From positions 1 to 22,176 of the forward strand of contig CATZMG010000036.1 in the NCBI GenBank assembly GCA_958421655.1: a stretch of 22,176 nt of DNA, read 5' to 3'. The position numbers were made by a program, and so were the translations under genes. Shown here piece after piece: positions 14,730 to 22,045 of this stretch. Under the pieces are notes generated by a model. It did no database searches. It saw only the letters and a list, made by a program, of their open reading frames with translations, and was not told where the DNA came from. The number at the start of each line of letters is the position of its first letter. Positions within the stretch are counted from its first letter, which is position 1. Origin of the DNA: an uncultured Collinsella sp. (GTDB lineage: Bacteria > Actinomycetota > Coriobacteriia > Coriobacteriales > Coriobacteriaceae).

Positions 14730-14794
14730 GTTGCGGTGGAATAGTTCCTGTTTGGCATAGCAGAGCCATAAAACAGGAACTATTCCACCGCAAC
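14730..14794. repeat. GTTGCGGTG-family long hairpin, copy 3
   Basis: A 24-bp perfect stem joins 14730-14753 (begins GTTGCGGTGGAATAGTTCC) to 14771-14794, with a 17-base loop that contains a further GGC/GCC pair. It is the longest stem of the family in this window. It sits between the XRE regulator promoter region and 299-bp repeat copy B. Confidence 0.85.
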
Positions 14795-14829
14795 TTACTA
14801 TCAGGCCACGCACCCGCAGAGTAGCTACA

Positions 14830-15128
14830 GGTGCCTAGGGTAGGATGCGACGTGCATTTTTGGGAGTATTCAGCAGCCGAGGGTGCCTGCATACTGGATT
14901 TTGGGCGAAAGGCAGGCACCATGGGCCGCATCCTGTAAAAAAACGAGCGGCTCTAGAGGCGTTGGGGCTCAGAATCGGGGCTTTCAGCGCAGTTTTGCAC
15001 CCCCGCGCCCGCGCCCGCGGACCCCGGGATGTTGAATACTCCGGAATTTGTACGGCGCCCCCTGGGGTACCTGTGGGCAAAAAGCAATCGCCCCGCCGAA
15101 ATATGCATTTAGCGGGGAAGTTTATGCA
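14830..15128. repeat. 299-bp direct repeat, copy B
   Basis: The same unit as 12520-12818 and in the same orientation, differing only at 15118 (A instead of C). Its right end is 55 bases from the stop of the FtsX permease. Near identity means recent duplication, gene conversion or strong constraint. Together with the hairpin at 14730 it accounts for most of the 639-base gap between the XRE regulator and the permease gene. Confidence 0.92.
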
Positions 15129-15183
15129 AAAATACTGCTGTGGGCGCGTCGGCAGCTCGCCAGAACTTGAATCCCAGGACAGG

Positions 15184-17949
15184 CTACTCGGCGCTCTTGA
15201 GGGCGCCGACCATGTCGATCCTATTGAGAGTGCGATTGGTAGTGAGGTTGACGATAAACGTAAAGACAAAGGAAAGCACTACGGCGAGCACATAACTCAC
15301 CGGCTGGACCTCAACGTCAAAGTAGAGCGACGGCATCTGCAGAATGTACGTAAAGCTCTCGGCCAGCAGGCTACCCAGCGGCACGCCCAGCGCGGCGCCA
15401 ATTGCCGTGAGGATTAACGTCTCCTTGTTGACGTAGTGGTGCACCTCGCCACGGCGGAAGCCCAGCACCTTAATGGTCGCCAGCTCGCGCTCGCGCTCGG
15501 AGATATTCGTGTTGGACAGTGTAAACACAACCACAAACGACAGGCACGCCGCCATAAAGGTCACGAGCGCCACGACCGAATTGATAATCGTAAAGTTCGC
15601 ATCAGCGTTCGCCTGATGCTCGGCCGTACTCGAAATCGTAAGCCAGCCATCACTCTTAATCTTCTTGCTAAACGCAATCTGGTCGGCCGACGAGCCCTTC
15701 AGCAACGCAAGGACACCGTTAAGGCGCGCGCTTCGACCGAACGCGCGCTCATAGGTGCCCTGCGTCATATAGAGTGTGTTGCCAAGATAGTTGAGCGAAA
15801 TGTCGCTGACTTTGACCTTGGCAGCATTGAGCGACGAATCCTGGACGTGCGCCGTATCACCCGGCTGAATCCCCAGCGCCAGCTGTGAACTCTTGCTCAG
15901 ATACACATCTCCGTCACGCAAAGACAGCGACTCTTTGGACTCGTCCTCAAGGCGCACGTAGTCGTCCAGATCGTTCACGCGGTCATCGGGCACCACGATT
16001 AACAGCACTGTCTCGCTTTTGCCGCCAAATGTAAAGGTGACGTTATCGGTCGTAATCGGCAGCGTCGAAGTCACGGTCACACCGGAATCCTTGACCGCGC
16101 TTCGCTCGTCGAGCGCCGCGCACGTCTGCGTAAAGTCGTCGGGATTGGCGACCGCCAGCAAGTCGTAGCGCGTGATATGCCCGTACTGTTTGGGCGAAAG
16201 CGCTATCGACGTATCGCGGATGCCCAGAGCGCAGATCACGAGCGCCGTGCAGCCGGCGATACCAAAGATGGTCATAAGGGCACGCTTTTTGTAGCGGAAC
16301 AGGTTACGCGCCGCCACCTTGTTCAAAAAGCCCATACGGTGCCAGATAAAGCCGATGCGCTCAAGCAAAATGCGCGAGCCGGCACGCGGGGCCTTGGGAC
16401 GCATGAGCGAGGCTGGGGTCTCGGCCATCTCGTGGCGGCAGGCGATAATCGTGGCGCCTACCACGCCCACGGCAAACAGCGCCACCGAGACGATTGAGGA
16501 CACGATGTCGTACGAAAGCAGCATCTGGGGCAGTGAGTACATGTCGTCGAACACCGTGAACAGGAACAGTGGTAGGCCCACAAATCCGACAATGTTGCCA
16601 AGCACGCCGCCGATCAGACAAGCCCACAGTGAATAGTTCACGTATTTGGACAGGATACGTCCGCGTGAATAGCCGAGCGCCTTGTACAGACCAATGAGTG
16701 TGCGCTCCTCCTCGACCATGCGCGTGGCGGTGGTAAGGCTAATGAGCACGGCGACGATAAAGAAGATGAACGGGAACACCGTGGCGATGGCTTCGATCGA
16801 AGAGCTGTCGCTCTCCACGCTCGAGTAGCTTGCGATGTTAACGCGGTCCTGGATGTACCAAGTGCATTCGCCCAGATCGGAAAGCTCGGCACGGGCATCG
16901 GCAAATTGCTGGTCGGCGGCGGCGCGGCGCTGGTTCAAATCGGCCTGTGCCTGAACGCGCTCCTCGCTGCCCTCGGCCATGCGATTGATGTTGTCCTGCT
17001 CTATCCCAAAGAGCATATTCGTCTGGCGCTCGGCCGCATCCAAGCTTGCCGGCGTGTCGACCGTCAGTTCCTGAACACGTGCCTTCTCGCGCTCATCGCG
17101 GATCTCCTCGATATTGCTCTTGACCTCGTTGATCTTTGCCGTGTAGGCATCGGAATAGGAGTTGAGGCTCTTGGCTCCCTCGACGATCACGCGGACGGCG
17201 GAGTAGGAGGAAGATGTCGCGGCATCCTCGCTCACATAGAACTTATAGTCCGCAGCCGAAGCAGCGCGAAAGTCGTTGACGGTCGAGTCGGAGCTCACAT
17301 CGGTGGGATCGAGGACCTCGGCCGTAATGGTGTAATCGCCCGCGGCAAACTGGTCCTTGGCGCTTTGGTTCGACGAGCTAGCGTCATTGGCGGCAAAGCT
17401 CACGGTATCGCCGAGCTTTTTGCCCGAAGCCTTCAGGAACTTCGATGTCACCGCAACCTCACCGGCACTCTCGGGCAAATCGCCGCTCACCAGCACCGGC
17501 TGATCGATATTCTCCTTGGAAAGGCTCTGTACGACCACGCGCTCGCGCGTTGTGCCCACGGCGGTGTAGGCGGTCTCGGTGTAGATGCCCTCGGCCGTCT
17601 CGACGCCGTCGACCTCTTGGATAGCCGCAAGATCGTCGCGTGTAAGGCCATAGGTCGACTGCACGTTAATGTCATAGACACTCTGCTGGTCAAAGTAGGC
17701 GTCAACCGAATCGCGCAGATCCTCGCAGCCCGCCTTAAGGCCGCACATCACGCTCACGCCAAGCGCGGTGATGACCACAATTGACAAGAAGCGCTTAAGA
17801 CTGCCTCGGATTGTGCGGTAGATGCCACGGCGAAAAACCGTCGGGACCATATCGTTTGAGCTTTGAGCAGTGCGGTAGGTCGTAAAATCCTGCTCGCACT
17901 CCGCGTTCTGCGCGTCGCGGCGCTGGCTGTTTTGGCGATCTTGGTCCAT
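15184..17949 (-). CDS. ABC transporter permease, two FtsX modules
   Basis: A large permease of the FtsX/MacB/LolE type that works with the ATPase encoded just upstream to move lipids, peptides or drugs out of the membrane. Counting from GTG 17961, the first membrane helix is at about 57-78. A large extracytoplasmic domain (80-385) follows, including a helical, coiled-coil-like stretch (270-365). Three helices of the first FtsX domain are at 390-412, 444-470 and 485-508. A further helix lies at 561-580, then a second outside domain and three C-terminal helices ending in FVFTFIVNL. The start is ambiguous. GTG 17961 overlaps the ATPase end, ATG 17949 lies 5 bases after its stop, and neither has a good ribosome site; 17949 gives 921 residues. 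Translational coupling to the ATPase is likely. The substrate is unknown. Confidence 0.9.
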   Translation of the reverse strand: MDQDRQNSQRRDAQNAECEQDFTTYRTAQSSNDMVPTVFRRGIYRTIRGSLKRFLSIVVITALGVSVMCGLKAGCEDLRDSVDAYFDQQSVYDINVQSTYGLTRDDLAAIQEVDGVETAEGIYTETAYTAVGTTRERVVVQSLSKENIDQPVLVSGDLPESAGEVAVTSKFLKASGKKLGDTVSFAANDASSSNQSAKDQFAAGDYTITAEVLDPTDVSSDSTVNDFRAASAADYKFYVSEDAATSSSYSAVRVIVEGAKSLNSYSDAYTAKINEVKSNIEEIRDEREKARVQELTVDTPASLDAAERQTNMLFGIEQDNINRMAEGSEERVQAQADLNQRRAAADQQFADARAELSDLGECTWYIQDRVNIASYSSVESDSSSIEAIATVFPFIFFIVAVLISLTTATRMVEEERTLIGLYKALGYSRGRILSKYVNYSLWACLIGGVLGNIVGFVGLPLFLFTVFDDMYSLPQMLLSYDIVSSIVSVALFAVGVVGATIIACRHEMAETPASLMRPKAPRAGSRILLERIGFIWHRMGFLNKVAARNLFRYKKRALMTIFGIAGCTALVICALGIRDTSIALSPKQYGHITRYDLLAVANPDDFTQTCAALDERSAVKDSGVTVTSTLPITTDNVTFTFGGKSETVLLIVVPDDRVNDLDDYVRLEDESKESLSLRDGDVYLSKSSQLALGIQPGDTAHVQDSSLNAAKVKVSDISLNYLGNTLYMTQGTYERAFGRSARLNGVLALLKGSSADQIAFSKKIKSDGWLTISSTAEHQANADANFTIINSVVALVTFMAACLSFVVVFTLSNTNISERERELATIKVLGFRRGEVHHYVNKETLILTAIGAALGVPLGSLLAESFTYILQMPSLYFDVEVQPVSYVLAVVLSFVFTFIVNLTTNRTLNRIDMVGALKSAE

Positions 17950-17954
17950 GGGCG

Positions 17955-18656
17955 CTACCACTCGATCGTCTCGATAGGCACGGGATTTTGTTGAACTGTC
18001 TCGCTCTCCACGCGACCACTCTTAAAGCGGATCAGACGATCGGCCATGGGCGCGAGCGCGGAGTTGTGCGTGATGATGATGACCGTAATGCCCTGCTTGC
18101 GGCAGGTATCCTGCAACAGCTGCAAAATCTGCTTACCGGTTTTGTAGTCGAGTGCACCCGTGGGCTCGTCGCACAGGAGCAGCTTGGGATTCTTGGCCAG
18201 TGCGCGTGCAATGGACACGCGCTGCTGCTCGCCGCCCGAAAGCTGCGCCGGAAAGTTGGCGAGGCGCCCGCCCAGGCCAACCTGGCGAAGCGTCTGTTCG
18301 GCATCGAGCGAATCGGGGCAAATCTGCGCCGCAAGCTCGACATTTTCGAGCGCCGTCAGGTTGGGGACCAGATTGTAGAACTGGAAGACAAAGCCGACGT
18401 CGGCACGGCGGTATTCCACGAGCTGCGCCTCGTTGGCGGAGCTCACGTCGCGCCCGTCCACCGTCACGGTGCCGGAGGTTACCGTATCCATGCCGCCCAG
18501 GATGTTGAGCGCCGTGGTCTTGCCGGCACCCGAGGCGCCCAGGATAATGGCGAGCTCACCGCGCTCAACGGTAAAGCTCGCGCCGTCGAGCGCGTGAATG
18601 CGGGCATCGCCCTCGCCGTACGCCTTGATGACGTCTTTGAATTCGATATAAGCCAT
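17955..18656 (-). CDS. ABC transporter ATP-binding protein (MacB/LolD type)
   Basis: A 233-residue nucleotide-binding subunit that drives the FtsX permease. Walker A is GASGAGKTT (40-48), Q-loop Q92, signature LSGGEQQR (139-146), Walker B LLLCDEP (159-165) with Glu164, and the switch is His197. The short form and the FQFYNLVPNLTALENVELA stretch are typical of ATPases for FtsX-type exporters. An in-frame TAA lies just upstream of the ATG at 18656, so the start cannot be earlier. The ribosome site (GGGAA) is weak. It is followed by the permease with essentially no gap. Confidence 0.95.
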   Translation of the reverse strand: MAYIEFKDVIKAYGEGDARIHALDGASFTVERGELAIILGASGAGKTTALNILGGMDTVTSGTVTVDGRDVSSANEAQLVEYRRADVGFVFQFYNLVPNLTALENVELAAQICPDSLDAEQTLRQVGLGGRLANFPAQLSGGEQQRVSIARALAKNPKLLLCDEPTGALDYKTGKQILQLLQDTCRKQGITVIIITHNSALAPMADRLIRFKSGRVESETVQQNPVPIETIEW

Positions 18657-18671
18657 CGATTAATTCCCATC

Positions 18672-18713
18672 TGGTCGGATAACTCCTTAGTATTACCCAT
18701 TTCGCACCGACCA
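18672..18713. promoter_or_regulatory. inverted repeat in the leader of the ABC exporter operon
   Basis: TGGTCGG (18672-18678) and CCGACCA (18707-18713) flank 28 bases that contain, on the minus strand, a possible -10 box (TAATAC) and an AAGGAG. The right arm is part of dispersed element copy 3. It could be a leader hairpin or paired operator half-sites. Evidence is weak. Confidence 0.25.
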
Positions 18714-18743
18714 AAAAGGGACAGGTTTATTTTGGTAGGTTTT
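18706..18743 (-). repeat. dispersed palindromic element, copy 3 (inverted)
   Basis: The reverse complement reads AAAACCTACCAAAA - TAAACCTGTCCC - TTTTTGGTCGGT, matching copies at 6170 and 8440 in the other orientation. Its edge shares two bases with the TAA stop of the histidine kinase (18742-18744). Copy 2 abuts the stop of its gene in the same way but with the element reversed. Confidence 0.8.
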
Positions 18744-20103
18744 AGAGGCGGACGGTGAAGGTAATCTGGTTGCCGTGGCCGCAGGCAGAAGCGCTCCCGC
18801 CATGGGCTTCGGCGATGGCTCGTATCACGGATAGGCCCACGCCCGAGCCGCCCGTCTTGGAGCTGCGCGATACGTCTGCACGATAGAAGCGGTCGAACAA
18901 TCGGTCCAGGTCGCCTTCGGGCAGCTCGTCCACGGCGTTCGATACGACAAGCTCGGCGGCACCTTTACCCTGACCGCGCGAAACGGCACGCAGGCTCAGC
19001 TCAATCACGCTGTCCTCGCTTGCGTAGCGTGTGGCATTGTCCAGCAGCAGCTCAACAACCTGCGCCACTGCCGCGGCATCGGCATGGGCCCGCACACCGC
19101 TCGCGATCGACGTCGACAGCCGCTTTCCGCGCGAAACCGCCACCGATTCAAACGGTGCCGTAGCCTTGTCCACGGCCTCTGAAAGATCGATCGATGTCAT
19201 GGTAAAGCCGGCCGAACCCTCGTCCATACGCGCCAAGAACACCAGACGCTCCGTCAGCGCCGTCAGCCGCGCGACCTGCTCGTGAATGCTCTGCGTCCAC
19301 TCGCTCTCGCCGCTCTCAATTTCCTGTACCTCGTTAGCGGCATCAATCACGGCCAACGGCGTCTTGATCTCGTGGCTTGCATCGGTAATAAAGCGCTTTT
19401 GCTTGCTGTAGCTCTCGACCATCGGTCGAATCACCGCACCCGAGGCACCCGCCACAATTGCAAGCACCGCCAGCCAGCCAATGCAACTGATCGCCACGCT
19501 CGCGCTCAAAAACGAATGAAAGCTTGCAAGCTCACGCGAGCAGTCCACGAACACATAGGTGGTCTCGTCGCCCTGAACCGTAACCGTATAGCGGTAGTTA
19601 CCAGAAAAGCCCGAGGTCCAACCCTTGGAATATAGTCCTGCAGCGATGCATGCAGCGCGCTTGGCGCCCACCGCGGCAATGCGGGCCGTATTGACATCGG
19701 CAACCTGTCCGGCGTCAATCGTCACCGTAAAGTAGCGCGTGTCGAAGGGAGACTCCGCCGTCATGCCTTCGAAGTGCCTGATGCGAACGCCCGCCTGGCT
19801 ATCGCCGGCATCCTTGCCATTAGTGGGATCGTCTTTAGGCTCGTCCCCCCAATCGATACCGTCCTTGCCCGCCAGGATATAGTCCAGGCGAGCGTCGGCC
19901 ATCTTGCAGACATGCGAATAATTGACGATGTTGATGCCGGCGATGATGAGCGTGAGCACCACGGTCACGGCGCCCATGGCAACGAGGATAAACTTGCGAC
20001 GCAGGCGGCAGCCCAATGCGTCAACAGAATTTGCCCGCCCCGTACTACTCGAGGCGGCGTGAAACCGCTCCGTCATGCGTTTGCACCACGCGCGCACGCT
20101 CAC
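18742..20103 (-). CDS. sensor histidine kinase
   Basis: A membrane sensor of 453 residues that phosphorylates the OmpR-type regulator encoded upstream. Two membrane helices at about 38-61 and 199-224 enclose an extracytoplasmic sensor domain of some 135 residues. The phospho-accepting His244 lies in TDASHEIKTPLAVI. The N box is LLLDNATRYA and the G box GGSGVGLSV; FDRFYRAD is the F box. GTG 20103 overlaps the regulator's TGA stop as GTGA, the usual 4-base overlap, and is taken as the start; ATG 20076 is an alternative. The C-terminal end (FTVRL) meets dispersed element copy 3. The ABC exporter starts 86 bases downstream on the same strand and is a natural target of the system. The signal is unknown. 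Confidence 0.93.
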   Translation of the reverse strand: MSVRAWCKRMTERFHAASSSTGRANSVDALGCRLRRKFILVAMGAVTVVLTLIIAGINIVNYSHVCKMADARLDYILAGKDGIDWGDEPKDDPTNGKDAGDSQAGVRIRHFEGMTAESPFDTRYFTVTIDAGQVADVNTARIAAVGAKRAACIAAGLYSKGWTSGFSGNYRYTVTVQGDETTYVFVDCSRELASFHSFLSASVAISCIGWLAVLAIVAGASGAVIRPMVESYSKQKRFITDASHEIKTPLAVIDAANEVQEIESGESEWTQSIHEQVARLTALTERLVFLARMDEGSAGFTMTSIDLSEAVDKATAPFESVAVSRGKRLSTSIASGVRAHADAAAVAQVVELLLDNATRYASEDSVIELSLRAVSRGQGKGAAELVVSNAVDELPEGDLDRLFDRFYRADVSRSSKTGGSGVGLSVIRAIAEAHGGSASACGHGNQITFTVRL

Positions 20104-20788
20104 GCCTGTTCGCCTTCCTCGACAACCTCAAGCGAATATCCCTGATTGCGCGACGCGCGGATGGCCACATTGGCACCCAGCGCCGTCAGCTTTTTGCGCA
20201 GGTACGAGATGTAGACCCACACCACGTTAGCGCCTTCGGGTGCGTCCTCACCCCAAACCCCGAGCATCAGACGCTCGGTGGGCATGCGCGTGCCGGCGTT
20301 ACGCATAAAGAGCTCCATAAGCTGAAACTCACGGTTGGCCAGATGTTCCTCGCCCAAAGGCCCAACGAGTGTGCAAGCCGCCGTGTCGAGGCGCACGTTG
20401 CCCACACTGAGCGTCGTGGCGTCAATTGCCGTCCCGCGCGCGTCATGGCACGAATACGCGCAAGCAGTTCCTTGGCGGCAAACGGCTTGGTCAGGTAATC
20501 GTTGGCACCAGCATCCAGGCCCTCGACCTTATCGGACACCTCGCTTTTTGCCGTGAGCATGATGATGGGCAGTCGCTTGCCGGCGGCGCGCGTGCACTTG
20601 AGCACCTCGATGCCATCCATGCCGGGCATCATGATATCTAGGATTGCGGCGTCATAGTCGTTGGCGAGCAGATATTCGAGCGCCGTCAGACCGTCGAGGG
20701 CGGTGTCGACCTCGTAGTCGCTATGTTGAAGAATCGCGGTAAGGGCACGGGAGAGGCCGGGTTCGTCCTCGGCAAGCATCAGCTTCAT
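20100..20788 (-). pseudogene. OmpR-family response regulator, interrupted by a one-base frameshift
   Basis: The first part, from ATG 20788, is an intact receiver: acidic E7/D8, phospho-acceptor D51 (AILDIMMPGMDG), T-site MLTAKS and YLTKPF with the conserved Lys. Around 20425-20440 the frame is lost in the GC run CGCGCGCGGG, and from there the first frame gives nonsense (RRSVWATCAS). The next frame continues DATTLSVGNVRLDTAAC and a full winged-helix DNA-binding domain (LANREFQLMELFMRN, VWVYISYLRKKL, NQGYSL), ending at 20100. Adding one base restores a normal 229-residue regulator. A -1 ribosomal shift would do the same, but no slippery heptamer is seen. AAAGGA lies 6-8 bases before the ATG. 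Whether this is a true mutation or a sequencing error cannot be decided here; the kinase partner is intact. Confidence 0.85.
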
Positions 20789-20832
20789 AGTTGTTCCTTT
20801 AGCGCACGGCTATACAGGTTTCGATACTGCCG

Positions 20833-20871
20833 ATGATAGCGCACCGAAAGCTGCCTTAGTGCAGCCTTAGC
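20833..20871 (-). promoter_or_regulatory. promoter region of the two-component operon with tandem 11-bp repeats
   Basis: On the minus strand GCTAAGGCTGC and ACTAAGGCAGC (20871-20850) are adjacent 11-bp direct repeats matching at 9 positions, the arrangement bound by OmpR/PhoB-type dimers. TATCAT (20838-20833) could be the -10 box, with the repeats covering the poor -35 region, as in activated promoters. The regulator's ATG is 45 bases further on. Autoregulation is inferred. Confidence 0.45.
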
Positions 20872-20961
20872 TGCTCAACCTGCGCGTTTTCAAATACGCA
20901 GGATATGGCTTAACCAAACTTAAGGCTCAGATGTCGAGCGCTTGGACGCATGCCGGTCGCG

Positions 20962-20994
20962 AAAAGACGGCGACTCGTTCTTTCACGGCGTCTT
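20962..20994 (-). terminator. probable terminator of the alkyltransferase gene
   Basis: On the minus strand AAGACG-CCG pairs with CGcCGTCTT with one mismatch around a 13-base loop and is followed by TTTT. It starts 22 bases after the gene's stop at 21017. Confidence 0.5.
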
Positions 20995-21016
20995 GGCTAT
21001 GCAAAGTGTTCGAGCG

Positions 21017-21595
21017 TTACTCCTCGTACGCGCCCTCAAGCCGAAGCAGCCACTCCTTGCGGTCGAGGCCGCCGGCATATCCGTTGAGCGAGCCGTCGGC
21101 GGCAACCACGCGATGGCACGGCACGATAATCGAAATGGGATTACGCGCGACCGCAGCCCCCACCGCACGAGGAGACACAACGGGTGCTTCGTTTCCCGGT
21201 ACACGATGTCGAGCCGCAACACGCTGGGCGATCTCACCATACGTAGCGACCTCGCCACGCGGGATAGAAAGCAGCTCAAACCAAACCTCGCGCTGAAACG
21301 CCGTACCAATCATATGCAACGGCGGCGTAAACCGAGGCTCCTGCCCCGCAAAATAAGCATTCAGCCAAGCCCAAGAACGCTCAAGCACCGAAGAAGCCGC
21401 GCCATTTGCCGGACTCACCGACGACATGCCGCCAGTACCGGAAACCGCATCAGCGCCTTCAACATGTTCGGGATCTTCTTTGAGAAGCGTGGAGCCAAAG
21501 TGCTCCTGCCCCTCAAACCAAAGCCCCGTCAGACCGCGGCCATCAGCGGCAAGCAATATTTCGCCCAAAGGCGAAGCAAACGTCGTCGTGACCAC
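21017..21595 (-). CDS. ogt: methylated-DNA--[protein]-cysteine S-methyltransferase
   Basis: A suicide DNA repair protein that takes the alkyl group from O6-alkylguanine onto its own cysteine, in the cytoplasm. The active site IIVPCHRVV has Cys160. ATYGEIAQRVA (117-127) and RAVGAAVARNP (143-153) form the DNA-binding helix-turn-helix and arginine finger. GYAGGLDRKEWLL (172-184) is the usual substrate-pocket end. The 192 residues include a low-complexity Gly/Ser insert (about 50-68) between the N-terminal domain and the catalytic part. No Ada-type N-terminal regulator domain is present, hence ogt rather than ada. The start is GTG 21595, with AAAGGAG 6 bases upstream. It appears to be transcribed alone. 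Confidence 0.93.
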   Translation of the reverse strand: MVTTTFASPLGEILLAADGRGLTGLWFEGQEHFGSTLLKEDPEHVEGADAVSGTGGMSSVSPANGAASSVLERSWAWLNAYFAGQEPRFTPPLHMIGTAFQREVWFELLSIPRGEVATYGEIAQRVAARHRVPGNEAPVVSPRAVGAAVARNPISIIVPCHRVVAADGSLNGYAGGLDRKEWLLRLEGAYEE

Positions 21596-21622
21596 CAGCG
21601 GCTCCTTTCAAAACTCCGCAAC

Positions 21623-21628
21623 ATAATA
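21623..21628 (-). promoter_or_regulatory. possible -10 box of ogt
   Basis: On the minus strand TATTAT lies 27 bases before the GTG start. A TTGTCT is present upstream, but only 13 bases away, too close for a standard promoter. Confidence 0.3.
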
Positions 21629-21760
21629 CCGCGAATTGTGCAGACAACCCCACAGATACGTCTGGGTGGGCTCGCAATTACTTAAACGAGGCTGTTTTCC
21701 CCAATCAAGCGAAGAAGACGCGGGGCTTCGACGCCAGAGCGGTACCTCTATCAGCTGAGC

Positions 21761-21932
21761 TCTAATACTTTCCCGAGAAGTGAACGAGTAAAAACGAAGC
21801 CCCAGAGCATCCGCGCCTTTAGACCAAAAAACCGCAGGATTCGCGCTGCAAAACCGCAGGAAATAGCAATCAAAATATGCCAATGCTTCGGGGGTCCAAA
21901 TAAGGTCGTTCACTTCACGGAAAAGTATTAGA
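21761..21932. repeat. 172-bp element with 27-bp terminal inverted repeats
   Basis: The left end 21761-21787 (starts TCTAATACTTTCCCGAGAAG) matches the reverse complement of 21906-21932 at 25 of 27 positions. The 118-base interior is AT-rich and contains AAACCGCAGGA twice (21829-21839, 21851-21861). No transposase and no clear target duplication are seen. The size and ends resemble a miniature inverted-repeat element; a large hairpin RNA is the alternative. Confidence 0.65.
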
Positions 21933-21964
21933 CCCCGATTCACCCCAACCCCAAAGTCACCTCA

Positions 21965-22045
21965 GGCAGCAAGCGCGAAGCGCCGCAGCTGCCGGCGGCG
22001 CCCCACAGTCCCCCAAGGCGGCAGGCGCAAAGCGCCGAGGCCGCC
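21965..22045. repeat. two homologous 29-base hairpins in tandem, 52 bases apart
   Basis: Unit 1 (21965-21993) is GGCAGC-aa-GCGC-gaa-GCGC-cgca-GCTGCC. Unit 2 (22017-22045) is GGCGGC-ag-GCGC-aaa-GCGC-cgag-GCCGCC. The stems are equal in shape, and the A-T pair of unit 1 is a G-C pair in unit 2, a compensatory change that favours a conserved fold. The role is unknown. Confidence 0.6.

Noticed and set aside
21731..21762. On the minus strand, AGCTCAGCTGATAGAG resembles a tRNA D-arm
   Set aside because: No matching acceptor stem, anticodon arm or T-loop lies around it; probably chance.
21608..21943. 111-codon minus-strand frame 12 bases upstream of ogt, starting at GTG
   Set aside because: Residue make-up is odd (many Trp, Cys, Phe), there is no clear ribosome site, no family is recognised, and its first part is encoded by the inverted-repeat element.
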